A stretch of 64,000 nucleotides of DNA from Leptospira perdikensis (GTDB lineage: Bacteria > Spirochaetota > Leptospiria > Leptospirales > Leptospiraceae): positions 682,001 through 746,000 of the forward strand of contig NZ_RQGA01000003.1 in assembly GCF_004769575.1 (NCBI RefSeq). The letters run 5' to 3'. The position numbers and the translations under genes are program-made. Positions 38,318-47,335 of this stretch are shown here, piece by piece (positions within the stretch are counted from its first letter, which is position 1; every line of letters starts with the position of its first letter). The notes under the pieces are model-generated. The model saw only the letters and a program-made list of their open reading frames with translations. It was not told where the DNA came from and ran no database searches.

Positions 38318-40822
38318 ATGGCGATTCAAGTTCAAATTCCACAAAACACAACCTTATCTTTCAAAACAGATTTGAAGGGTAATATTGTATGGGTGAATGA
38401 TGATTTTGTTAAATTGATTGGGTTTGATCGGAGTGAATTGCTCGGTCATTCGATTAAGAAAGTGCAACATCCGCAAACACCTGTATCCGTAAGTAAAAAA
38501 ATTTCTAAAACCTTAAGTTTTAATGAACCATGGAATGGTATCTTGAAAAATCAAACAAAGTCGGGAGATTATTTTTGGGCAAATGCAACAGTAACTCCTT
38601 ATTATGACAGCAAAGGAAGTTCTGTCGGTTATATGTATGTCGAACGATCTGCTTCTGAAAACCAAATCAAAAAAGCAGAAACATTTTATCTGAATCCCAA
38701 TCTGAATGAATCTGGTTTTACTTTGAATCCAAAAAAATTGGTATATAAGTTTAAAATTAAAACCAAACTTCTTTTCGTTTCTGGCCTTATGGCAAGTATG
38801 ATGATCGTTTTAGGGATCAATCTAATACTAATCAAAAAAGTAGAATATGAAGATGCATTCAATCGACTCAAAGGATCCGAATTCAATTTAAGTTTGACAA
38901 ATCTTATGCAACTAACAGCAAAACACAGAGGACTGATGGCCCGTGTTTTGAGTGGTGATCCAACGGCAAAAGAAGGTTCCTTACAAATTGAAAACCAATT
39001 GGATTCTACGTTTAAAAATTTTCTAAACTTAAATGAGGAAGAAGGAAAACACTTCCGAGTTTATGAACTTTCCAAAGAAACATATAATGATTGGAACCAT
39101 CTTAAAGAAGTAAATCCAGGTTTAACTCCAAAGGAAAGTTATTTAGCTCATGTAAGTCTAATTAAAAAAATGTTAAACGTGAATAGCGAAGTAGGAGAAT
39201 CTTCGGGATTGTTTTTGGATCCTGATAAAGATACTTATTTTATGATTGATGTTTCGCTATCTAAGTTACCATATTTAGCTGAAAAACTAGGTCAACTTCG
39301 TGCAACAGGTTTAGCATATGTAGGTAAAGGAGCAAACGCTGAAGAGTCGGAAAAAAATTTGCTCCAAGAAATTATGGGAGCAAATATCGGATATTTCGAA
39401 TCCATTTCCATTAGTATCACATTCATAGCTAAGTTTAATTCTGATAGTAAAGCCATTATTGAAGCTTACAAACATGCAGAAGCTGATTTTCCTCTTTTAC
39501 ATAAACTCATCCAAGATAAGATTATCAAAGAAAAAATTCCAACGGCAAAACCTTTGGAATATTACAATGCGACAACCAATTTGATCGATCAAATTTTTAA
39601 CGTGAACCAAATGATTTCTAGGCAACTCGCTGAAAAGTTTAAAGCAAGAGCCGATCATGCTAAAAATTATGCAACAATTATGACCATTGTCACACTAACT
39701 ATTCTTGTTTTTTTAATCATCCTTCAATACTTAATTATACAAAGCATAATGTCTGTGATACAAGATAGCACTAATATCATTAGTCAAATTGTTCGTGGCT
39801 CTGGTGAGTTAAAGGAAAATTTAGATTATGGAATTAATGATGAAATCGGAGGGCTTTTGAAATGGATGGGAGTATTCATTTTAAATATTACAGAAATTGT
39901 TTTTATTTTGAGACAAGTATCAGGTGAGTTATCTGCTAAATCAAAGGATGCTGCGAATTTGGTTCGTAATTATTCCATAACGACACAAGACCAGGCGGCT
40001 TCTACAGAAGAAACCTCTGCCGCAACAGAAGAATTAGCTGCCTCCGTTGAAAATGTTTTTTTAAGTATTTCGACACAGGCAGATCATTTGAAAGAAATCG
40101 AAAAAGTAACTTCCGACTTTAAAATGGCGATGTCGGATGTTGCGAATGCTATGTTGGGAATGACAAATCTAACTGAAGAATTTTACAAACAAGCAAATGA
40201 TGGAATGTTGACTACAAAAAATACTGCAGATTCCATTCATATCGTAAACCAAAAGGCCGAGTTAATTGACGAAGTTGTGAATATCATTAATGATATTTCA
40301 GATAGAACCAACTTATTGGCTCTCAACGCAGCCATTGAAGCCGCTCGAGCTGGTGACCTAGGTCGTGGGTTTGCTGTTGTCGCCCAAGAGATAGGAAAAC
40401 TTGCCGAACAAACTGCACATAATACTCGTAACATCCAATCATTAACCACAGATACTAAATCTGCAATTAAAACCAGCGTTGGGATGATGATGAATACAGA
40501 AGAAAGTTTTCGGGAGTTATTAAATAATATTACAAAGATTCAAGAGACGGCAAAACTTGTGAGGTCAGCTCAAGACAAACAAACGGAAGACACAAATCGA
40601 ATTGTGGAATCGGTTCATAAAATTAATGAAAATTCTCTTCATATCTTGAATGCAGCCTCTCAGGAAAAAATAGCGGTCGAAGAAATTTCTAAATCTATTG
40701 AAACTATAGCCACTGGAACTCAGGTCATTGCGGACAATTCATTGGTATTGCTTGAGACAGCAAAAGATATAGAGGTTACCGGCGAACATTTACAAACCGC
40801 AGTGGAAACTTATAAGTATTAG
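38318..40822 (+). CDS. PAS-containing methyl-accepting chemotaxis protein with periplasmic sensor domain
   Basis: 834 aa. An N-terminal Aer-type PAS domain (about residues 8-115) has VQHPQTP and [16 protein letters not shown], so the RHPDMP block of Aer is altered. A helix at about 152-172 leads to a long helical periplasmic domain (about 175-455, with [13 protein letters not shown] and [13 protein letters not shown]), then a second helix (about 458-480), a HAMP region and the signalling domain with [20 protein letters not shown] and [16 protein letters not shown]. It therefore has one sensor on each side of the membrane. The start follows GGAG by nine bases. Confidence 0.9.
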   Translation: MAIQVQIPQNTTLSFKTDLKGNIVWVNDDFVKLIGFDRSELLGHSIKKVQHPQTPVSVSKKISKTLSFNEPWNGILKNQTKSGDYFWANATVTPYYDSKGSSVGYMYVERSASENQIKKAETFYLNPNLNESGFTLNPKKLVYKFKIKTKLLFVSGLMASMMIVLGINLILIKKVEYEDAFNRLKGSEFNLSLTNLMQLTAKHRGLMARVLSGDPTAKEGSLQIENQLDSTFKNFLNLNEEEGKHFRVYELSKETYNDWNHLKEVNPGLTPKESYLAHVSLIKKMLNVNSEVGESSGLFLDPDKDTYFMIDVSLSKLPYLAEKLGQLRATGLAYVGKGANAEESEKNLLQEIMGANIGYFESISISITFIAKFNSDSKAIIEAYKHAEADFPLLHKLIQDKIIKEKIPTAKPLEYYNATTNLIDQIFNVNQMISRQLAEKFKARADHAKNYATIMTIVTLTILVFLIILQYLIIQSIMSVIQDSTNIISQIVRGSGELKENLDYGINDEIGGLLKWMGVFILNITEIVFILRQVSGELSAKSKDAANLVRNYSITTQDQAASTEETSAATEELAASVENVFLSISTQADHLKEIEKVTSDFKMAMSDVANAMLGMTNLTEEFYKQANDGMLTTKNTADSIHIVNQKAELIDEVVNIINDISDRTNLLALNAAIEAARAGDLGRGFAVVAQEIGKLAEQTAHNTRNIQSLTTDTKSAIKTSVGMMMNTEESFRELLNNITKIQETAKLVRSAQDKQTEDTNRIVESVHKINENSLHILNAASQEKIAVEEISKSIETIATGTQVIADNSLVLLETAKDIEVTGEHLQTAVETYKY

Positions 40823-40959
40823 AAGGTAAAGATTGGATTTTTTTTAATCAACAACTTGTTTGATTCATCTTTGACGAAGGAGTTATTGAAATAAAAAAGT
40901 AATTTCTTGCTTAAAAAAGAGGATTGTTTTGATGATTCATTAATTATGGGTTTTAGCAA

Positions 40960-43380
40960 ATGGCAGTCAATTTCTATAGAAAATTTTTAGTTTTCCTTAT
41001 ATTTACAATTCCGTATGGAATGTATGCTAAAACTTGGTCAGATTTAGAATCGGAAAAGGAAATCCAAGTATATGGTAGTGAGCGAAGTGTTAAGTTCACT
41101 GCTAGTAATATTTTCTATGACGTGGAAAATTGGACAGGTCATTATTCTGTTCGCGCACTTGGATTCTATCGTTATTATGATTATCCAAAGGCAAAAACTA
41201 AATCTATATTTCCCTTTTACTATCACATTCAAAGTAAATCAGATAATCGAGAATACAAACGAATCTTGAATGTGAACAAAACAATAGAAAAAAACTCCAT
41301 TGATCAATCAGTGTATCCTTTTGTTTTTTGGGGAAATGATTCCAATAGTTCTTATTTAACAACCATTCCTTTTTTCTTTTCTAACTCGAATGAACGAGAA
41401 AGTCGATTTGGGTTTCCCGTGATTCCAATATTTTATTATCATAATCGTGAGACTACTGGTGATAATAAAAATCATTACACTCGTTTGTTTACTTTAATTC
41501 ATTCGGAGATCGATGACAAAAAGGGTTTTCATGAATTTTCAATTTTTCCTATAGTTTACTATTCCAAAGAAAATTACCTTTTCCTCCCTTTGGTTTTATT
41601 TTATCAAAACTTCAGATCGAATTTTAATAAATATTGGTTTGGCCCCATTTATTATTCGAATCACAAAGTGAAGGAAGAACGCCTAGTGGTCGCATTTCCT
41701 TTTTTAGCACATTACCGTGCTCCAGGGAAGGAATTTGATCTTTTTTTTCCTTTGTACTTTAATTACTCAAATTCAGAAGAAGATTATCATATCAATTTAT
41801 TATGGTATACAAAAACGAATTCGGCAAATGTAAATCTGGCATCTAACGATGGAAATGTGTATTTAGATTTTGATTTTGGTTTGTTATATAATTTAGTAGG
41901 TTATTCCCAAAGAACCAAAATCTTGAATGGAAGTTTCGATCCCCAAAAACCAAAATCAATCGAAGTGGATAATCCCAAGGTAGTAAAAAAACGAGAATTC
42001 AATCGGGAGAATAGCGATAGTTTTATTGGTTATAATTTACTTTTTGGAATTTTTTCTTATGAAAGGGCAGATTCCAAAAAACACATTCGTTTGTTGCCTC
42101 TTGCTTGGTTTACTTGGGATGAGGCCTCGGACGATAATGTGGTTTTATTACCTCCTTTTTTTCCTATTTGGTTCAGTTATCAATCAGATGACTTGGAATA
42201 CAAAGTATTGTTTCCGTTGTATGGAAAACAAAAAGATAGAGATTCGGAGTTTCGTGCTTATTTATTAAATCTTTATTTAACAGAGGATTCCAAAGAAGAA
42301 AATCGAAGGGAACGTTCTTATTTTTGGCCCTTGGTTAATGTTCATGAATCTGATAAAAAAACAGGCCATAGGTTCCTTCCTTTTTATATACATCGCAATT
42401 ATAATGTAGGAGAACGTAACCATACCGAGACCTTAACATTGTTATCTTCTTATCAGAAATCAACAGGACTCTCCTCTACAGAAACCAAATTTTTGTTTTG
42501 GCCACTTTGGATTTCTTATAAAGACAGAATTTCTCCTCATTACGAAAAAGAGAAAACACTATGGATCACTCCTTTTTTCTATCGAAATATGAGAGAGAGT
42601 GGTACAAGGACTAATTTGTTTTGGTTTGTTGATTGGGAGTGGTACCAAGAACGCGATTTATCCACAAACTTTAAAACGAAACCTAAAATCAATACTGAGA
42701 AGTCGGAAACGCTATCACATCTTTTGATTTTTCCATTTTATAAAACAAACACTAGTTTTTCTGTGATTCCTTTGTCATTTAATGATTGGAATAGTGATGG
42801 TTTTACTACCTTTACTTTTTTTAACTATTTGAAATGGAATCGACAAGGGCATTATTATAACTTTTTGTTTTTAGTTGAATCGGAAAATACTGAATCAAGT
42901 TATGAGTTTCAAAGTTTACGTGGTTTGTTGTGGGATTTTCAGAGAAAACCTACTGAAATTGAGAAGTTGACTTTATTGTGGTTAGGTTATGATGATAAAT
43001 CTTACAAAACAATTTATAATTTTTTCCCAATTGTAAGAACTGCAGATGCTCATCAAGAAAAGTCAAGACTCTATGGTCCGTTTGTTTATTATCTTTTCGA
43101 CTCTGAAGAAGAAAAAACAGAACTGATACTTGCGGGCCTTGGTTACTACCACAATAGAACCAAATCCAACAACCAGTATTCAACATATTTATTGTTAGGT
43201 GTTTTATACCAAGAGAAAACCGAATTAGAAAGAGGATTTGTAAAAAGGGGAAGCCTCTGGGGTTGGCTTTGGGAATACCAAACAGAAGACAACGGATATG
43301 AAAAATTTTCTATACTGAAATTATTTTCTTATACAAAGGAAACGGATGGAACTAAAAAAATCATGGGTATCTCTTTATAA
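40960..43380 (+). CDS. Large exported protein with about 20 aromatic-Pro strand repeats
   Basis: 806 aa with a signal peptide (FLVFLIFTIPYGMYA). The mature protein is a series of short units carrying a core like F-P-[FLI]-x-[YF], for example SIFPFYYH, LFFPLYFNY, VLFPLYGK, YFWPLVNV, RFLPFYIH, LFWPLWIS and LIFPFYKT, spaced irregularly every 20-60 residues and separated by charged loops. I count about twenty. This alternation of aromatic strands and polar loops suits an outer-membrane or beta-propeller/solenoid protein. I do not recognise a named family with confidence. The FMN reductase gene starts 3 bp after its stop codon. Confidence 0.8.
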   Translation: MAVNFYRKFLVFLIFTIPYGMYAKTWSDLESEKEIQVYGSERSVKFTASNIFYDVENWTGHYSVRALGFYRYYDYPKAKTKSIFPFYYHIQSKSDNREYKRILNVNKTIEKNSIDQSVYPFVFWGNDSNSSYLTTIPFFFSNSNERESRFGFPVIPIFYYHNRETTGDNKNHYTRLFTLIHSEIDDKKGFHEFSIFPIVYYSKENYLFLPLVLFYQNFRSNFNKYWFGPIYYSNHKVKEERLVVAFPFLAHYRAPGKEFDLFFPLYFNYSNSEEDYHINLLWYTKTNSANVNLASNDGNVYLDFDFGLLYNLVGYSQRTKILNGSFDPQKPKSIEVDNPKVVKKREFNRENSDSFIGYNLLFGIFSYERADSKKHIRLLPLAWFTWDEASDDNVVLLPPFFPIWFSYQSDDLEYKVLFPLYGKQKDRDSEFRAYLLNLYLTEDSKEENRRERSYFWPLVNVHESDKKTGHRFLPFYIHRNYNVGERNHTETLTLLSSYQKSTGLSSTETKFLFWPLWISYKDRISPHYEKEKTLWITPFFYRNMRESGTRTNLFWFVDWEWYQERDLSTNFKTKPKINTEKSETLSHLLIFPFYKTNTSFSVIPLSFNDWNSDGFTTFTFFNYLKWNRQGHYYNFLFLVESENTESSYEFQSLRGLLWDFQRKPTEIEKLTLLWLGYDDKSYKTIYNFFPIVRTADAHQEKSRLYGPFVYYLFDSEEEKTELILAGLGYYHNRTKSNNQYSTYLLLGVLYQEKTELERGFVKRGSLWGWLWEYQTEDNGYEKFSILKLFSYTKETDGTKKIMGISL

Positions 43381-43383
43381 ATA

Positions 43384-43926
43384 ATGAAAGATTCAAAACC
43401 AAAAATTCTCGCAATTTCGGGTGGCATTAGTTCGACCTCATATAACAAAAAGATTTTGTTAACACTGAAACGTGATTTTTCAGAAGACTGTGATATAAAT
43501 GTATACGAAGCAATTGCCGATCTTCCATTTTTTCTATCTGGCATTAAAGAGGAGGAAACACCAAAAGTTGTAAAAGGTTTCTTAAATGAAATTGTGAATG
43601 CAGACGGTGTCCTTGTTTGTTCTCCTGAATATGTATTTAGTATACCTGGTGTACTGAAAAATGCTTTGGAATGGGCTGTTTCTTCTGTAGTTTTTACAGA
43701 TAAGCCGGTAGCTCTGATCACTGCCGCTTCAGTCGGTGAAAAAGCACATGAATCTTTACTTCTGGTATTAAAAACAATTGGAGCAAATTTATCAGTGGAA
43801 ACTAATCTCTTGATTTCTGGTGTAAAAGGAAAAGTGTCAGTGGACGGCGAAATCATTGATCCATCTACAAAACAATCCATCCAAAATTTGATGGCAGTGT
43901 TTATAAACTCATTAAAAACAAAGTAG
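43384..43926 (+). CDS. NADPH-dependent FMN reductase
   Basis: 180 aa flavodoxin-like fold. The start KILAISGGISSTSYNKKIL has the phosphate-binding loop, and VCSPEYVFSIPGVLKNALEW is the family signature for FMN contact and dimerisation. Such enzymes reduce free flavins, quinones, azo compounds or chromate. It follows the 806-aa exported protein by 3 bp and is probably co-transcribed, though a functional connection is not obvious. Confidence 0.87.
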   Translation: MKDSKPKILAISGGISSTSYNKKILLTLKRDFSEDCDINVYEAIADLPFFLSGIKEEETPKVVKGFLNEIVNADGVLVCSPEYVFSIPGVLKNALEWAVSSVVFTDKPVALITAASVGEKAHESLLLVLKTIGANLSVETNLLISGVKGKVSVDGEIIDPSTKQSIQNLMAVFINSLKTK

Positions 43927-44103
43927 AGTTTTTCTCTAAGAACAAAATTAAATGTAATGAATTTGTCTATGAGTCGATAGCCTTATTTTTGTTAGTCTAA
44001 GGGAATACGATAACCATCGCAATAAATTATAGAATTAATAATATTGATTGCGGCTATAGTAAATACACTAAGTTTGGCATAGTCGCTCAAACATTTTCTT
44101 TCT

Positions 44104-45102
44104 ATGATTCGTTATTTATTCATTGTATTAGTTTTTGTATCCTGTAATAAAGATTCACTCAACAACGCTTGTGATATTAGTTCTGATTCCTATTTGAAGT
44201 CAGTTTTTTTGTTTAATTTAGTTGGTGAATCCAAAAGTTATTGTTCAACAGGTATGGTTGATCTCAGCCCATCGATTATCGTTGTCAATGCAAGACAAGG
44301 TAGTGTTTCGGAGGGTGGTGGAAGTTTAACTATTGGTAGTTCGACTATATTTAATGTTACTCTAAAAGAAATCCCTGGAGCAAAAGTTGATATTCAGTTA
44401 TCAATTTCGCATCCTTCGTATGCAACGGTTAGCCCCTCTGAACTTAGTTTTGATTCTACAAATTGGTCAAAACCTCAAAACATTCAAGTAACAGGCATTA
44501 ATGATTCTGTTGCCAATGGTAATCGACCATTTCGTGTGACCCTAGTTCCAACTTCAGAAGATAGTAGTTTGGACTTAAATCCCCGGGAAATTCAAATGCA
44601 AATTTCTGATAACGAGAAGAGGTTATTTTTATCTGCAAGTACATACCAAGGGGGTGGATTTGGAGGAGTGTCAGGAGCAGATGCAATTTGTGCTTCAGAT
44701 ATTCAATGTCCACCTGGCTCAATCTGTAAAGCAATGATCTTAAATGGAACCACTCGAGTCGCATCAGCCACTGCAAATTTAGGAGATGGTCAGATAGATT
44801 GGGTATTAAAACCAAATGCTCACTATTACTTATCAGACGGGGTTACTTTAGTTTCCAATACCAACGGTACTTCTTTGTTTCAGTTTCCATTTACCACTGC
44901 AGTTGATTCTGTTAATTATGGAACATGGTTTGGTGGGGTTGCAGGATGGATATATGATACCAACACTAGTTGTTTTACATGGACGGCGGTTGTAAATACG
45001 GAATCAGGATATATACTAAGAACTCAACAAACATCCAATTTGTTCTTAGGCGCTACCTATGCTTGTAATAACCTCTTAAAATTATTATGTGTCGAACAAT
45101 AA
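44104..45102 (+). CDS. DUF1554 lipoprotein
   Basis: 332 aa. The signal peptide MIRYLFIVLVFVSC ends in a VSC lipobox. Residues about 50-170 form a beta-rich domain with VSPSELSFDSTNWSKPQNI and a GINDS segment, similar to the repeat domain found before DUF1554. Residues about 178-332 are the Cys-containing DUF1554 domain (GVSGADAICASD, GQIDWVLKPNAHYY, FTWTAVV). DUF1554 lipoproteins occur in Leptospira, often in several copies. Likely surface-exposed; ligand unknown. The next operon begins 76 bp downstream. Confidence 0.87.
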   Translation: MIRYLFIVLVFVSCNKDSLNNACDISSDSYLKSVFLFNLVGESKSYCSTGMVDLSPSIIVVNARQGSVSEGGGSLTIGSSTIFNVTLKEIPGAKVDIQLSISHPSYATVSPSELSFDSTNWSKPQNIQVTGINDSVANGNRPFRVTLVPTSEDSSLDLNPREIQMQISDNEKRLFLSASTYQGGGFGGVSGADAICASDIQCPPGSICKAMILNGTTRVASATANLGDGQIDWVLKPNAHYYLSDGVTLVSNTNGTSLFQFPFTTAVDSVNYGTWFGGVAGWIYDTNTSCFTWTAVVNTESGYILRTQQTSNLFLGATYACNNLLKLLCVEQ

Positions 45103-45119
45103 AAATATAAATTTTTCAT

Positions 45120-45147
45120 TTGACACTCCATATCTGCCAGATATAGC
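45120..45147 (+). promoter_or_regulatory. Promoter of the PadR operon
   Basis: TTGACA at 45120-45125, a 16-base spacer and TATAGC at 45142-45147. The first of two palindromes (45130-45144) fills the spacer and reaches into the -10 element, the ideal place for a repressor. Confidence 0.6.
45130..45144. promoter_or_regulatory. Palindromic operator 1 (ATATCT-N3-AGATAT)
   Basis: ATATCTGCCAGATAT has perfect 6-base arms and a GCC centre. It has the same arms as operator 2, 26 bp away centre to centre. Confidence 0.6.
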
Positions 45148-45155
45148 TTGGAAAT

Positions 45156-45170
45156 ATATCTAATAGATAT
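45156..45170. promoter_or_regulatory. Palindromic operator 2 (ATATCT-N3-AGATAT)
   Basis: ATATCTAATAGATAT is an exact copy of the arms of operator 1 with a different 3-base centre. It lies between the -10 element and the ATG at 45179. The best candidate binder is the PadR regulator encoded at the end of the operon. Confidence 0.6.
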
Positions 45171-45178
45171 GGGGTCTC

Positions 45179-45775
45179 ATGCAAACAAAACAAAGAAATC
45201 TTCTCGTTATCCTGGGTCATCCGAATCCGAATTCTCTTTGTGGGCATTTGGCGGAATCCTATGTAAATGTCGCAAAAAAATCAGGTCACAATGTTAACTT
45301 TTTAAAACTTTCAGAGTTAAAATTTGATTATAATTTGTATTCAGGTCATAAAAAAGATATTGTACAAACCCTTGAACCTGATTTGGCATATAGTCAGAAA
45401 TTAATAACAGATGCGGACCATTTAGTTTTTGTATTTCCGAGTTGGTGGGCGAGTATGCCTGCAGTTTTAAAAGCTTGGATTGATCGTGTTTTTTTACCTG
45501 GTTTTGCCTTTAAATATAGAAAAAACTCTCCTTTCCCCGAAAAACTTTTGTTAGGAAAAACTTCTCGAATTATGGTAACTATGGATGCACCTAGTTGGTA
45601 TTACAGATGGTTTAATAAATCTCCTGGTATCCAATTGTTAAAGTTTGGTACTTTGGAATTTTGCGGAGTTTCAAAAATTAAAGTGAATATTTTTGGAGAA
45701 GTGAGAACTCGAAAATCGCAACATTTTCTCAAATGGACAAAGTTTGTAGAGTCTTTGGCAATCAAAGGAGTATGA
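45179..45775 (+). CDS. NAD(P)H:quinone oxidoreductase, flavodoxin-like fold
   Basis: 198 aa. It opens LLVILGHPNPNSLCGHLAE, the FMN/FAD-binding loop of the NQO1/MdaB/KefF family, and has LVFVFPSWWASMPAVLKAWIDRVFLPGFAF, of which WWASMPAVLKAWIDR is the hallmark. It would reduce quinones by two electrons. It is the first gene of an operon with an alpha/beta hydrolase and a PadR regulator, and its ATG lies eight bases after operator 2. The context suggests a response to a phenolic, quinone or similar toxic compound. Confidence 0.88.
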   Translation: MQTKQRNLLVILGHPNPNSLCGHLAESYVNVAKKSGHNVNFLKLSELKFDYNLYSGHKKDIVQTLEPDLAYSQKLITDADHLVFVFPSWWASMPAVLKAWIDRVFLPGFAFKYRKNSPFPEKLLLGKTSRIMVTMDAPSWYYRWFNKSPGIQLLKFGTLEFCGVSKIKVNIFGEVRTRKSQHFLKWTKFVESLAIKGV

Positions 45776-45776
45776 T

Positions 45777-46676
45777 ATGCATTTTGTTAATACGGAACTT
45801 CATAACTTTGAATCCAATGGCAAATACTTAAACTTCGAAGGCCATTCCATATTCTATCGTACGATCGGAGAAGGTGAATGTTTATTTCTATTACATGGCT
45901 ATCCATTTAATAGTTTTGATTGGAGTTTGATAATTCCTAAATTATCTGAAAACAGAAAAATCGTTCTTTTGGACTTCTTAGGTATGGGTTTTTCCGATAA
46001 ACCACAAAATCACTGTTATTCATTTGAAGAATATGCGAAGATAGTCAATGAAATTGCAAAACATCTGAATGTGATAGAAGCAGAGATATTGGCTCATGAT
46101 TTAGCAGTCAGTGTAGTTCAAGAAATGTTATCATCACCCGAAAAAAACTCATTCAAAATTAGTTCTATTGCTTTTATGAATGGAGGATTATTCACTGATG
46201 TCTACAAACCAAGACTCATTCAAAGGCTATTATCACAAACCCCTAATTGTATCGGAAAATTTTTAAGTAAAAGAATGAGTCGTAAATCGGTAGAAACATC
46301 TCTCTTGCGAGTTTTTGGACCGAATACACAACCGGATCCAAAATGGTTAAATGTCTTTTGGGAAATTTTGAATTTTAAGGATGGTAAATCCATCGCTTAT
46401 TTGATTGGTCGTTTGGTATTTGAAAAGGTTCGTTATCAAAATCGATGGATTCATGCGATGACAAATACAACGATACCTTTCTGTTATATATGCGGTCCAA
46501 AAGATCCAAACTCTGGTATACATATGGCAAATCGTTTTGCAGAAGTTCTTCCAACAAAACCTATATACTTTTTGTCAGAAATGATCGGTCATTGGCCACA
46601 AATTGAGTCGCCGGAAGAAGTTGTCTCTGCATACTATCAATTTATCAACGGTCTAAAACAATCGAATGAAACGTGA
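45777..46676 (+). CDS. Alpha/beta hydrolase with apparent Asp nucleophile
   Basis: 299 aa. The oxyanion-hole segment is LLHGYPFNSFDW, and the strand-5 nucleophile elbow reads LAHDLAVSV, with Asp (about residue 108) where lipases have Ser. The terminal His is in IGHWPQIESPEEV. An Asp nucleophile is characteristic of haloalkane dehalogenases and epoxide hydrolases. The LDFLGMGFSDKP block also fits that group. The gene starts 1 bp after the quinone reductase and overlaps the PadR gene by 11 bp, so all three are co-expressed. Confidence 0.85.
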   Translation: MHFVNTELHNFESNGKYLNFEGHSIFYRTIGEGECLFLLHGYPFNSFDWSLIIPKLSENRKIVLLDFLGMGFSDKPQNHCYSFEEYAKIVNEIAKHLNVIEAEILAHDLAVSVVQEMLSSPEKNSFKISSIAFMNGGLFTDVYKPRLIQRLLSQTPNCIGKFLSKRMSRKSVETSLLRVFGPNTQPDPKWLNVFWEILNFKDGKSIAYLIGRLVFEKVRYQNRWIHAMTNTTIPFCYICGPKDPNSGIHMANRFAEVLPTKPIYFLSEMIGHWPQIESPEEVVSAYYQFINGLKQSNET

Positions 46677-47208
46677 AAGTAAAACACAATATGCACTGTT
46701 AGGAATTCTTTCCCAATGTGAAATGAATGGATATGAAATTCGGAAATACATTGAATCCACAATTAGTTTTTTTTGGAGTGAAAGTTTTGGTCAAATTTAT
46801 CCCACTCTTTCTAAGTTAGAAGAAGAAGGTTTGATCCGTGAATGGGAGAAAACGGATGTTAGTGGGAAAAAGAAAAAAGTATATAAAATCACTAGGCCTG
46901 GATTAGAAACTTTTCGACGTTGGATGGACGAGTCCCCCATTCAATCAAACAAAAGAAATGAATTGTTATTTAAGGTTTTTTTTGGAAGGCATATGAATCC
47001 CAAATTATTAACTCAACATTTGGAAGAGGAGATTCGCAAACAAAAAGAAGATTTAAAAACACTTAAGAGTTTCCAGAAAGAGTTGGATACAGACTGGGAC
47101 AAACACCCAGACCAGGAATATTGGTATTTGACTCTAGAATATGCGGAGAAACAGGCAAAATTAAATTTGGATTGGATCGATAAAGTTAAAAACAAAATCA
47201 ATACATAA
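46666..47208 (+). CDS. PadR family transcriptional regulator
   Basis: 180 aa. The N-terminal winged helix shows YALLGILSQCEMNGYEIRKYIE and IYPTLSKLEEEGLI followed by KKKVYKITRPGLE, the classic PadR sequence. The C-terminal part is a helical dimerisation domain (about residues 95-175, Lys/Glu-rich), making it a PadR-s1-like member with a Vir_act_alpha-type C-terminus. It likely represses its own operon through the twin palindromes at 45130 and 45156, with release by a small aromatic or similar ligand; both points are inference from family and position. Confidence 0.88.
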   Translation: MKRESKTQYALLGILSQCEMNGYEIRKYIESTISFFWSESFGQIYPTLSKLEEEGLIREWEKTDVSGKKKKVYKITRPGLETFRRWMDESPIQSNKRNELLFKVFFGRHMNPKLLTQHLEEEIRKQKEDLKTLKSFQKELDTDWDKHPDQEYWYLTLEYAEKQAKLNLDWIDKVKNKINT

Positions 47209-47298
47209 GATTTTGTTTTTTTCCAGATGAGATGAATGCAATTCGCTGATGGATATGGTAGATCTTTGTAATAAAATCTTAAATTTTGATTAAATTCA

Positions 47299-47326
47299 TT
47301 GATTTGGAAAATACAATCTATATAAA
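47299..47326 (+). promoter_or_regulatory. Promoter just upstream of the SBP-kinase gene
   Basis: TTGATT at 47299-47304, a 16-base spacer and TATAAA at 47321-47326. The predicted start of transcription (about 47332-47334) is only a few bases from the ATG at 47336, so the mRNA may be leaderless or nearly so. Confidence 0.45.
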
Positions 47327-47335
47327 AAGCAGACT

